The position numbers and the translations under genes are program-made. Positions 1 through 5,265 of a stretch of DNA of 6,111 nucleotides are shown in pieces. The stretch is from an uncultured Chloroflexota bacterium (GTDB taxonomy: Bacteria > Chloroflexota > Anaerolineae > Aggregatilineales > Phototrophicaceae). The stretch's first letter is position 1, and each line of letters begins with the position of its first letter. The notes beneath the pieces are model-generated. The model was not told the origin of the DNA. It was given only the letters and a program-made list of their open reading frames with translations, and did no database searches. Where the stretch lies: the NCBI GenBank assembly GCA_937870805.1, contig CALMZT010000457.1, forward strand, positions 1 through 6,111. The letters are read 5' to 3'.

Positions 1-1
1 T

Positions 2-571
2 GAAGCCACGACGATGAAAGACATCGCCGCACAGGTCAATTTGACGGCGGCAAGTCTGTATCACCACTTTCGCAATAAGGATGCGCTGCTGCTCGCCGTG
101 TTGGAGGCGGGCTTAGAAACGGTCATCGTGCAGATTGAGCCATTGTTGGCATCACAAAAATCAGCCACCGAAAAACTGCGGCAGATGGTTTTGCTGCATA
201 TTGACGGCGTGACACAGAACACGGCGGTGGGTGTGGCGATGGTGTTTGAGATTCGCGCGTTGTTGAACATGAAAACGCCGCAGCGCAACGGCAGCAATCT
301 GGACGCCGACACACAGCAAGAGTTTATCACTCGGCGAGACTTGTTCTTTGCGCGGCGTGAATACTTTGAAGAACTGTTTCGCCGGGTCGTGCGCGAAGGG
401 ATTGAGCGCGGTGAGTTCAAAGCTGTGGATGTCCCGATCTTCGTCAAGATGATGCTTGGCGCGCACAATTGGGTGCCTGTGTGGTATCGGGGTGGCGGGC
501 GGCTGAACGGCGAACAGATTGCCACCATCTTCGCCGAGTCATTCCTGGATGGCTTGCTGGCGAAGGACTGA
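2..571 (+). CDS. TetR/AcrR-family transcriptional regulator, 5' partial
   Basis: This is a DNA-binding repressor of the TetR family. The reading frame is open from base 2 and begins E-A-T-T-M-K-D-I-A, which is the middle of the standard TetR helix-turn-helix (consensus TT.RDIA...GVS.G.LY.HF..K..L). The ATG at 14 is therefore internal, and the true start lies upstream of the window, with perhaps 10-20 residues missing. The recognition helix and following signature are seen as SLYHHFRNKDALL, at about visible residues 18-30. The remaining ~155 residues form the helical ligand-binding and dimerisation domain, which is too variable to name an effector. The gene is followed, after a 207-base spacer, by a toxin-antitoxin pair and then acyl-CoA metabolism genes on the same strand. 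By inference it controls that cluster, possibly responding to an acyl-CoA as KstR-type relatives do. The family call is secure; the target and ligand are inferred. Confidence 0.93.
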   Translation, partial: EATTMKDIAAQVNLTAASLYHHFRNKDALLLAVLEAGLETVIVQIEPLLASQKSATEKLRQMVLLHIDGVTQNTAVGVAMVFEIRALLNMKTPQRNGSNLDADTQQEFITRRDLFFARREYFEELFRRVVREGIERGEFKAVDVPIFVKMMLGAHNWVPVWYRGGGRLNGEQIATIFAESFLDGLLAKD

Positions 572-693
572 TTCGATTCAGTGCATTGTTAGCGCATTAT
601 GTATCATTGCCAATTGGAATCGCCTTATGCAGAGGAAGGATTTGCTGCGCATATCGTTGCCTGTTCATGATTGGGGTGGCATTACTAGACGAT

Positions 694-758
694 GGACAGA
701 CTCTGGTCGTAGCAGAGCTAGTGAAGTTAGATCAGCTAAGATGTTTTGAGTCCTGTCC
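694..758. repeat. Long-range inverted repeat in spacer before mntA
   Basis: GGACAGACTC at 694-703 is mirrored by GAGTCCTGTCC at 748-758. The arms pair fully apart from one bulged base, with 44 bases between them. Inside the loop, TAGC (710-713) could pair with GCTA (735-738). The right arm ends 20 bases before the GTG of mntA. It could be an operator or mRNA structure for the toxin-antitoxin operon, the scar of an insertion, or chance. No T-run follows, so it is not an obvious intrinsic terminator for the TetR gene. The rest of the 572-778 spacer shows no convincing gene on either strand and only weak promoter-like hexamers (TTGCCT at 657-662, ATTACT at 681-686, spacing 18). Confidence 0.35.
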
Positions 759-778
759 TAGCAATGAGGCATGAGTAA

Positions 779-1084
779 GTGATGACGTTCCAAATTGATC
801 TACCACAAGAGGAAATTGCCCGTTTCTGTGAGCGAAATCGCATTCGCAAGCTATCCCTATTCGGTTCGGTACTGCACGATGATTTTCGTGCTGACAGCGA
901 TATTGACGTGCTAGTCGAATTTGAGCCTGGGGTCAGGATTGGATTAGCCTTCTTCGACTTAGAAGCTGAGTTGTCAGAAATTATAGGACGACAGGTGGAC
1001 TTAAACACAGTGGAAGATTTAAGCCAGTATTTTGTCAAAAAAGTGCTGAGAATGGCAGAGGTCGTTTATGAGCGACATAAGTGA
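779..1084 (+). CDS. mntA: MNT-type nucleotidyltransferase antitoxin (MntA)
   Basis: A minimal nucleotidyltransferase of 101 residues. The signature GSX10DXD is intact: G29-S30, then D41 and D43 in SDIDVLVEF. A third acidic residue, D74, sits in the VDLNT strand. This is the Pol-beta-fold active site that binds Mg-ATP. In characterised HEPN/MNT pairs, MntA transfers AMP to a tyrosine of the HEPN toxin and so neutralises it; that role here rests on family knowledge and on the adjacent HEPN gene. The start is GTG 779, with GAGG at 766-769 nine bases upstream. ATG 782 is one codon further on and equally possible. The gene overlaps hepT by 17 bases, which is typical of a coupled pair. Base composition is AT-richer than the flanking metabolic genes, in line with horizontal acquisition. 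Confidence 0.9.
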   Translation: MMTFQIDLPQEEIARFCERNRIRKLSLFGSVLHDDFRADSDIDVLVEFEPGVRIGLAFFDLEAELSEIIGRQVDLNTVEDLSQYFVKKVLRMAEVVYERHK

Positions 1085-1427
1085 AAAAGACATAGTGCGC
1101 TTAAGACACATGCTCGACGCAGCGCGAATGACTCAATTGCTTATCAAAGACGAAACAAGGAAGTCATTAGATGATGATTGGAAATTACAACTCGCATTGA
1201 CACGTGCTGCCGAGATTGTTGGAGAAGCAGCGCAAATTAGCCGCGAAGTTCATAATGCAAATCCACAAATTGAATGGGCGGGGATTGTTGCCTTAAGGAA
1301 TCGAATTATTCACGGCTATTTTAATGTGAACTACGATATTTTGTGGGAAATTGTGATTAAAGATGTTCCCACTCTCATGATAGAACTCGAAAAACTTATT
1401 CCCCCTTTAGACGAGGATGAACGATGA
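1068..1427 (+). CDS. hepT: HEPN-domain toxin, HepT family (DUF86)
   Basis: An all-helical HEPN ribonuclease of 119 residues, the toxin of the MNT/HEPN pair. The catalytic motif RX4HXY is exact: R77-NRII-H82-G-Y84, in the context ALRNRIIHGYF. Other DUF86 hallmarks are the conserved helix QLALTRAAEIVGEAA (about 41-55) and the Y89-D-I-L-W segment after the motif. In the studied homologues Y84's equivalent is the residue AMPylated by MntA, and the toxin cleaves RNA when unmodified. The ATG at 1068 has AGAGG at 1057-1061, six bases upstream, and lies inside the end of mntA. The stop overlaps the next gene's start as ATGA at 1424-1427, so translation of the downstream SDR gene may be coupled to that of this toxin. 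All key residues are present and the pair looks functional. Confidence 0.92.
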   Translation: MSDISEKDIVRLRHMLDAARMTQLLIKDETRKSLDDDWKLQLALTRAAEIVGEAAQISREVHNANPQIEWAGIVALRNRIIHGYFNVNYDILWEIVIKDVPTLMIELEKLIPPLDEDER

Positions 1428-2245
1428 AACTTCTTGACAACCAGGTTGCCATTATTACCGGGAGTGGTCGCGGGATTGGCGCGGCGGCGGCACGGTTGTT
1501 CGCGGCGCACGGCGCAAAGGTCGTCGTCACAGATATTGACCCGAAGCCAGCGAACGAAACCGTCAGTGCAATCACGTCAGCAGGTGGTACGGCGATAGCG
1601 GTTCCGGCAGATGTGACTGACGCAGCCTCGATTGATGAACTCATCAAGCAGACAGTGAACGCTTATTGTGGCATCGACATCCTCGTCAACAACGCGGGTT
1701 ACACATGGGACGCGATGGCGCACAAGATCACCGATGAACAGTGGGATGCGATGCTGGCGATACACCTCACCGCGCCCTTCCGCTTGATTCGTGCGGCAGT
1801 ACCCTACATGCGTGAAGCCGCTAAGAAGGAAAAAGAAGCCGGACAGCCAGTGAAGGCGCGCAAAATCGTCAACGTCAGCAGCACGTCGGGTACGCGCGGC
1901 AACAACGGGCAGGCGAATTATGCGGCAGGCAAGGCGGGGCAGATCGGCTTAACGAAAACGCTGGCGAAAGAGTGGGGCGCATTCAATATTCAGGTGAACG
2001 CCGTCGCCTTTGGTTATTTCGAGACGCGCTTGACGGACTCCGTAGAGAAGGAAACGGTCATTGAGCGCGATGGAAAACAGATTAAGCTAGGAATCCCGCA
2101 ATCTATCCGTGATGCTGTGCCTAATTTTATCCCGATGGGACGCGGCGGCACACCGAACGAAGCGGCGGGCGTGCTACTGTTCTTCGCCAGCGAATTGTCG
2201 AATTTTGTCTCCGGTCAGGTGTTGGAAGTGACAGGCGGCTCGTAG
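1424..2245 (+). CDS. SDR-family oxidoreductase (FabG / hydroxyacyl-CoA dehydrogenase type)
   Basis: A cytoplasmic NAD(P)-dependent short-chain dehydrogenase of 273 residues with every classical motif. The Rossmann glycine motif TGSGRGIG is at 12-19. Asp37 closes strand beta-2 (VVVTD) and points to NAD(H) preference. Further motifs are the DV at 63-64, NNAG at 89-92, and the catalytic S153, Y166 and K170 (YAAGK). The place usually held by the tetrad Asn has His114 (AIHLTAPF), as in peroxisomal multifunctional-enzyme-type 3-hydroxyacyl-CoA dehydrogenases. A Lys/Glu-rich insertion at 131-146 precedes the Ser strand, and a charged loop at 205-225 covers the substrate site. The protein ends VLEVTGGS. 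The likely reaction is oxidation of a 3-hydroxyacyl-CoA or a related alcohol. The start ATG overlaps the hepT stop, and GAGGA at 1413-1417 inside hepT lies six bases upstream. The family is certain; the substrate is unknown. Confidence 0.93.
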   Translation: MKLLDNQVAIITGSGRGIGAAAARLFAAHGAKVVVTDIDPKPANETVSAITSAGGTAIAVPADVTDAASIDELIKQTVNAYCGIDILVNNAGYTWDAMAHKITDEQWDAMLAIHLTAPFRLIRAAVPYMREAAKKEKEAGQPVKARKIVNVSSTSGTRGNNGQANYAAGKAGQIGLTKTLAKEWGAFNIQVNAVAFGYFETRLTDSVEKETVIERDGKQIKLGIPQSIRDAVPNFIPMGRGGTPNEAAGVLLFFASELSNFVSGQVLEVTGGS

Positions 2246-2304
2246 CGACACGCTTTCAGCCACGCCATAAACAGCAATTTTTAACCGCAAATGATTTTAC
2301 GTTT

Positions 2305-2310
2305 AAGGAG
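2305..2310 (+). promoter_or_regulatory. Strong Shine-Dalgarno site for the SnoaL-like gene
   Basis: AAGGAG lies eight bases before ATG 2319. It fixes that start over the out-of-frame ATG at 2314. The 73-base gap after the SDR gene is otherwise AT-rich and shows no clear hairpin, so the two genes may share a transcript. Confidence 0.6.
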
Positions 2311-2318
2311 CGAATGAA

Positions 2319-2798
2319 ATGTCTGCAAATGTACAAAGCACCATCCGTGAACGTTTAGCGTGGGATGTGACACCAGAACTGTACGAAAAGATTCGCGCTG
2401 AATGGATAACACACTCTAAATCGGAAGATGCACGCGATATTGTCGGACTGATGTCTACGCTGTCTGAAGACTGCGTGTACGAAATTATCCCCACCGGGCA
2501 GCGCTGGGAAGGCAAGGCGGGCGCGACACAGTTTTATTTAACGTTTCTTGGCGCATTTCCTGACGTACACTTTGATTTGCAGGACATTGTGATCGGTCCG
2601 CAGGGCGTGATCGAAATCGCCAGGATGACAGGCACGCATCAAGGCGAATGGAACGGGATTTCCGCGTCAGGCATGAAGATCGACTTATTCATCATCATTC
2701 ACTTCCCCTGGAATCCCGTCGCAGAGAAATTCGCAGGGGAACGAGTGTATTTTGACAGCGGCTCGATGAACAACCAGCTTCAGGGGTTAAAAGGCTAA
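2319..2798 (+). CDS. SnoaL-like (NTF2-fold) polyketide cyclase/ester cyclase-family protein
   Basis: A soluble protein of 159 residues with the layout of SnoaL-like NTF2-fold proteins. An N-terminal helix region (about 18-48) leads into the strand segment SEDCVYEIIPTG (49-60). A helix with GKAGATQFYLTFLGAFPDVHFD follows at about 65-86, and then the curved sheet with GTHQGEWNGI (105-114) and ERVYFD (141-146). The F-P-D-x-H/x-F element and the G-x-H-x-G-x-W strand are the usual recognition points of this superfamily. Members act as cyclases, isomerases, dehydratases or simply ligand-binding proteins, so no reaction can be assigned. Its place after an SDR and before acyl-CoA dehydrogenases suggests a role on a related hydrophobic or acyl-CoA intermediate, possibly a hydratase or isomerase step, but this is inference. 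It is complete, with no signal peptide or membrane segment. Confidence 0.8.
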   Translation: MSANVQSTIRERLAWDVTPELYEKIRAEWITHSKSEDARDIVGLMSTLSEDCVYEIIPTGQRWEGKAGATQFYLTFLGAFPDVHFDLQDIVIGPQGVIEIARMTGTHQGEWNGISASGMKIDLFIIIHFPWNPVAEKFAGERVYFDSGSMNNQLQGLKG

Positions 2799-2801
2799 TG
2801 A

Positions 2802-2833
2802 TAGCGATGAGCAGTTAGCGATTAGTGATTAGC
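2802..2833. repeat. Heptamer tandem repeat, consensus TAGYGAT
   Basis: Read in steps of seven from 2802 the bases are TAGCGAT, GAGCAGT, TAGCGAT, TAGTGAT, TAGC. This makes about 4.5 units, of which the second is degenerate. It lies just after the SnoaL-like stop codon and just before a four-helix-bundle relic. Its function is unknown; it looks like a short simple-sequence tract of the kind that expands by slippage. Confidence 0.6.
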
Positions 2834-2855
2834 TTTTTAATGCGAGGAACTTGCC

Positions 2856-2924
2856 GTGAAAGATTATCGGAATTTGCAAGTCTGGGTAAAAGCACATCAG
2901 CTAACGCTAGCTGTTTTTCAATGA
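2856..2924 (+). pseudogene. Relic of a four-helix-bundle protein gene (23S rRNA IVP-like, TIGR02436 type)
   Basis: A GTG start with GAGGA at 2844-2848, seven bases upstream, opens a 22-codon frame reading MKDYRNLQVWVKAHQLTLAV followed by F-Q-stop. This matches the highly characteristic N-terminus of the 'four helix bundle protein' family (DY.dL.VW.kAheLtl.VY...), which is normally about 115-125 residues long. The frame stops at 2922-2924, and the rest of the family's conserved region (FP..E..gL..Q and the later SI..NIAEG) is missing, so only the first helix survives. A short stretch after the stop, in the +1 frame (2923-2946), reads EAAELID-stop. It could be a piece of the lost C-terminus, joined by deletion and frameshift, but it is too short to tell. 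It is probably a remnant of an inserted gene. Confidence 0.6.
2898..2918 (+). terminator. Possible intrinsic terminator hairpin
   Basis: CAGCTA (2898-2903) pairs perfectly with TAGCTG (2908-2913) around the loop ACGC, and TTTTT follows at 2914-2918. The stem is only six pairs and half A-T, so it would be weak. It lies inside the four-helix-bundle relic, so it may be fortuitous. If active, it would separate the SDR/SnoaL transcript from the Uma2 and acyl-CoA dehydrogenase genes. Confidence 0.4.
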
Positions 2925-2960
2925 GGCTGCTGAACTGATAGATTGAGGAGAGCGAACATC

Positions 2961-3521
2961 ATGGCTGTCGAGCAGCGGTTGTATACGGTAGAGGAATACG
3001 AGGCGTTTTTGGAGCGCTCAGAGAATGATGAACGACTGTTTGAACTCATCAACGGGGAGATTGTCGAAAAAATGCCTACGCAAGAACATGGGGTTATTAC
3101 GCTTAGATTCGGCGCAAAGATTTTGACATTCGTTGAAGAACATAACTTGGGGCACGTCGGCGTGGAAATTCGCCATCGCCCTGCCAACGATCAGCATAAT
3201 GATCGACTGCCTGATATTTCGTTTACTCGTGATGCCAGTAAGGAGTTAGTGACAAAGGCTGCTGTGCTATCCATGCCTGATTTGGTCGTAGAAGTTCAGT
3301 CTCCTAGCGATACATGGCGCAAAATGCGTGAAAAAGCGCGCTACTACATTGCCAAAGGCACGCGCCTTGTCTGGTTGGTATTCCAGCAGCAGCGCATTGT
3401 CGAAGTGTATGCGCCAGATGATGAGTTTACGGCAACAGAATACGATATTTTAGACGGCAGGGATGTACTTCCCGGTTTCAAGATTGCCATTCGTGATATT
3501 TTCCCACAGCAAAAAGGATAA
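2961..3521 (+). CDS. Uma2-family PD-(D/E)XK endonuclease-like protein (DUF820)
   Basis: A protein of 186 residues with the standard Uma2 plan. The N-terminal YTVEEYEAFLE is followed by FELINGEIVEKMPT (27-40, with Glu29 and Glu33). Next come the strand LPDISFTR (83-90, acidic Asp85), the core PDLVVEVQSPSDT (106-118, Asp107 and Glu111), the helix KMREKARYYIAKGTRLVWLV (121-140) and a C-terminal VLPGFKIAIRDIF. The acidic residues match the PD-(D/E)XK nuclease site as it appears in this family, where the Lys of E-x-K is commonly replaced (Gln113 here). The biological role of Uma2 proteins is not established; they are abundant in cyanobacteria and Chloroflexota. ATG 2961 is chosen because GAGGAG at 2945-2950 lies ten bases upstream. 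A TTG at 2943 in the same frame overlaps that site and is unlikely. The stop is five bases before the next gene's start. Confidence 0.88.
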   Translation: MAVEQRLYTVEEYEAFLERSENDERLFELINGEIVEKMPTQEHGVITLRFGAKILTFVEEHNLGHVGVEIRHRPANDQHNDRLPDISFTRDASKELVTKAAVLSMPDLVVEVQSPSDTWRKMREKARYYIAKGTRLVWLVFQQQRIVEVYAPDDEFTATEYDILDGRDVLPGFKIAIRDIFPQQKG

Positions 3522-3526
3522 GGAAA

Positions 3527-4618
3527 TTGGTTTCGTTTACCCCTACGGAAGAACAACAACTGCTCATAGATACCATCAACCGCTACGCGACAAGCGATAT
3601 ACGCGCCGTAGCGCACGAAGCCGACGAAGCCAGCGAACCTGCGCTCGATGTTGTGGCAAAAGGCTGGCAGCTTGGACTCGTGCCCTCGTCCATCCCGGAA
3701 GAACTCGGCGGCTTCGGTGAATTGAGCGCCGTGACCAACGCACTCGCCTATGAAGAACTCGCTTACGGCGACCTTGCGACGGCAATGCACGTTTTAACGC
3801 CCGCGCTGTTTGCGTATCCTGTGGTGCTGTTCGGCACAGCAGAGCAGCGACAGGAACTTTTGCCGCTGTTTCTTGACGAAGGACTTGCTCCAGCGACGGC
3901 GGCGCTGCTGGAACCCGGCGTGTTCTTCGACCCAAATGAACTAGCGACAACCGCCCGCGTAGACGGCGACACCGTGACGATTAACGGTGTGAAAGCATAC
4001 GTGCCATTGGCGGCTGAGTCGCAGCACATTCTGGTATACGCGCGTAATACCAGTACAGGCAGCACCGAAGCCTATATTGTGCCGAAAGAGGGTGCGCAAA
4101 TTGAAAAGCGCGAAGTGTTGATGGGCTTGCGCGCGCTGCCGACCTATCGCGTGAATTTCAGCAATGTGCAGGTGCCTGCATCAGCGCGGCTCGGCGGTGT
4201 GGTCGGTGCGGACTTCAATACCTTGCTCAATCGTCAGCGCGTTGCTTTGTCGGCGTTAGCGGTAGGCGTGGCGCGCGCGGCGTTTGAGTATGCGCGGGAT
4301 TATGCGAAGGGGCGTGTGCAGTTCGGTGAGCCGATTGCGACTAAGCAGGCGATTGCCTTCATGCTGGCAGAGATGGCGATTGAAATTGACGCGCTGCGCC
4401 TGATGACGTGGGAAGCGGCATGGAAACTCGATAGAGGCGAGGACGCGACGAGAGAAGCGTATCTCGCCAAGCAGTACGCCGATAAGATAGCGTTGTTCGT
4501 GACTGATGGCGCGGTGCAAACGCTCGGCGGCTACGGCTTTATCCGCGAGTATCCGGCGGAACGCTGGCTGCGTAATGGACGCGGTTTCCCGACGTTTCAC
4601 GGCTTGGCAATCAGCTAG
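3527..4618 (+). CDS. Acyl-CoA dehydrogenase-family protein (subunit A), atypical active site
   Basis: A flavoprotein-type acyl-CoA dehydrogenase of 363 residues. The order is: helical N-domain (about 6-118), middle beta-domain (about 122-215) and C-terminal four-helix domain (about 226-361). The second family signature is clear as QTLGGYGFIREYPAERWLRN (331-350), and GRVQFGEPI.TKQAIAFMLAEM lies at 262-282. Two departures stand out. The usual (A/M)TEPxAGSD flavin/substrate motif is replaced by ALLEPGVFFDPNEL (126-139). The loop that normally carries the catalytic Glu (YEGT or FEGL) reads TFHGLA, with His358. The protein may therefore be the non-catalytic partner of a heteromeric enzyme, perhaps with the dehydrogenase starting at 5664. 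The start is TTG 3527, with AAAAGGA at 3512-3518 eight bases upstream; the first in-frame ATG is far inside the N-domain. Length and C-terminus look complete. Confidence 0.92.
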   Translation: MVSFTPTEEQQLLIDTINRYATSDIRAVAHEADEASEPALDVVAKGWQLGLVPSSIPEELGGFGELSAVTNALAYEELAYGDLATAMHVLTPALFAYPVVLFGTAEQRQELLPLFLDEGLAPATAALLEPGVFFDPNELATTARVDGDTVTINGVKAYVPLAAESQHILVYARNTSTGSTEAYIVPKEGAQIEKREVLMGLRALPTYRVNFSNVQVPASARLGGVVGADFNTLLNRQRVALSALAVGVARAAFEYARDYAKGRVQFGEPIATKQAIAFMLAEMAIEIDALRLMTWEAAWKLDRGEDATREAYLAKQYADKIALFVTDGAVQTLGGYGFIREYPAERWLRNGRGFPTFHGLAIS

Positions 4619-4625
4619 CTTATTT

Positions 4626-4662
4626 GTAGGGGCGCGCCACGTAAGCGAAGCGGCGTGCGCCC
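4626..4662. repeat. G+C-rich imperfect palindrome in intergenic spacer
   Basis: GTAGGGGCGCGCCACG opens the element and CGGCGTGCGCCC closes it. GGGCGC (4630-4635) pairs with GCGCCC (4657-4662), and the stem continues imperfectly inwards. The GTAGGGGCG...CGCCC style is like the small dispersed palindromes common in Chloroflexota and cyanobacteria; membership of such a family here is inferred. It begins eight bases after the stop of acyl-CoA dehydrogenase A and could also slow or end transcription, though no T-run follows. Confidence 0.45.
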
Positions 4663-4676
4663 AACTCAAATGGAGA

Positions 4677-4694
4677 GGCGAGGCACGTCTCGTC
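4677..4694. repeat. Second short palindrome before the DinB-like gene
   Basis: GGCGAG (4677-4682) pairs with CTCGTC (4689-4694), including one G-T pair, around the loop GCACGT. It resembles a degenerate copy of the GCGAGGCATGCCTCGC type of dispersed palindrome and lies 14 bases after the first one. Function unknown. Confidence 0.35.
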
Positions 4695-4713
4695 CGAAAT
4701 GAGATAACTTTTG

Positions 4714-5256
4714 ATGAGCGATAGCACCAAAGAGCTGCGCAGGGCAGAACCAGTAGAAGGCTGTGATCCCATGATCGGTACGGCGCTGTGGGCGCTGAAC
4801 GATGCACGGCGGCGCACGCGCGATGTGCTCATGGGATTGAATCCTGCGGCGGTGGACTGGCAAGCCGCAGATGGAGGACACACGATTGGTACACTGTTGT
4901 ACCACATCGCGGCAATTGAAATGGATTGGCTGCACAATGAAGTGATGGAAGGCAAGCTGCCGCCAGGTGCATGGGAGATGTTTACCCATGATGTGCGTGA
5001 CGAGGCGGGGAATTTGACCCTCGTTCAAGGCGAATCATGGGAGCGGCATTGGGAGCGATTGGACAAAGTGCGCGTACTGGTGCTGGACATCTTTAAGAAC
5101 ATGTCTCTGGAGGACTACCGCCGCGTGCGAGTTTGCGAACTCTATGATGTGACGCCAGAATGGGTGCTGTATCACTTGATGCAGCATGAAGCGGAACACC
5201 GGGATGAGCTGCGAAGTTTGCGCCAAAGGGCAGAGCGAACACTCGGTAACAGATAG
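4714..5256 (+). CDS. DinB/YfiT-superfamily protein (putative metal-dependent four-helix bundle)
   Basis: A protein of 180 residues with the DinB-fold pattern. A first helix IGTALWALNDARRRTRDVL (21-39) leads to the helix with GTLLYHIAAIEMDWL (59-73, His64) and a final helix WVLYHLMQHEAEHRDELR (150-167) carrying HEAEH (His158, His162). His64, His158 and His162 form the expected metal-binding triad. Family members bind divalent metal; some are thiol-dependent transferases, but most, like this branch, have no known reaction. ATG 4714 is preferred because residues 11-30 (EPVEGCDPMIGTALWALND) look like conserved family sequence. No strong ribosome site precedes it. TTG 4711 is one codon upstream. 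A later ATG at 4771 has GAAGG ten bases upstream and is the alternative. It lies in one run with the next two genes, between the two acyl-CoA dehydrogenases. Confidence 0.83.
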   Translation: MSDSTKELRRAEPVEGCDPMIGTALWALNDARRRTRDVLMGLNPAAVDWQAADGGHTIGTLLYHIAAIEMDWLHNEVMEGKLPPGAWEMFTHDVRDEAGNLTLVQGESWERHWERLDKVRVLVLDIFKNMSLEDYRRVRVCELYDVTPEWVLYHLMQHEAEHRDELRSLRQRAERTLGNR

Positions 5257-5265
5257 GAACTTCAC

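Noticed and set aside
14..16. ATG 14 as the true start of the TetR gene
   Set aside because: The codons before it (E-A-T-T) match the conserved TetR helix-turn-helix, and the helix preceding it would be lost; the gene is cut by the window edge.
61..528. Open frame of 155 codons on the - strand opposite the TetR gene
   Set aside because: It is antisense to a clear TetR gene, is rich in Ser/Arg/Cys of low-complexity type, and shows no family motif.
469..774. + strand frames (469-774 and 519-749) running from the TetR 3' end into the spacer
   Set aside because: They start inside TetR in other frames and encode Trp/Cys/Arg-rich sequence without motifs. The spacer part shows no family similarity that I can recognise.
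736..1038. - strand frame opposite mntA
   Set aside because: Ser-rich shadow of mntA with no motif of its own.
2802..2833. Heptamer repeat as a CRISPR array or iteron origin
   Set aside because: Units are seven bases with no spacers, there are fewer than five copies, and no cas or replication gene is nearby.
2943..2960. TTG 2943 as the start of the Uma2 gene
   Set aside because: The extra residues MRRANI are encoded by the ribosome-binding stretch GAGGAG itself; ATG 2961 has correct spacing and begins where the family begins.
779..3521. HEPN/MNT plus Uma2 as one new defence island
   Set aside because: They are separated by metabolic genes and have different junctions; each is a known solitary module and nothing in the sequence links them.
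3344..3790. - strand frame spanning Uma2 and dehydrogenase A
   Set aside because: It overlaps two well-supported genes and has no recognisable domain.
4256..4807. Long (183-codon) - strand frame over the end of dehydrogenase A and the DinB-like start
   Set aside because: The sequence is the complement of conserved dehydrogenase codons, Arg/His/Ser-rich and without motifs; it is a shadow caused by the G+C-rich third positions.
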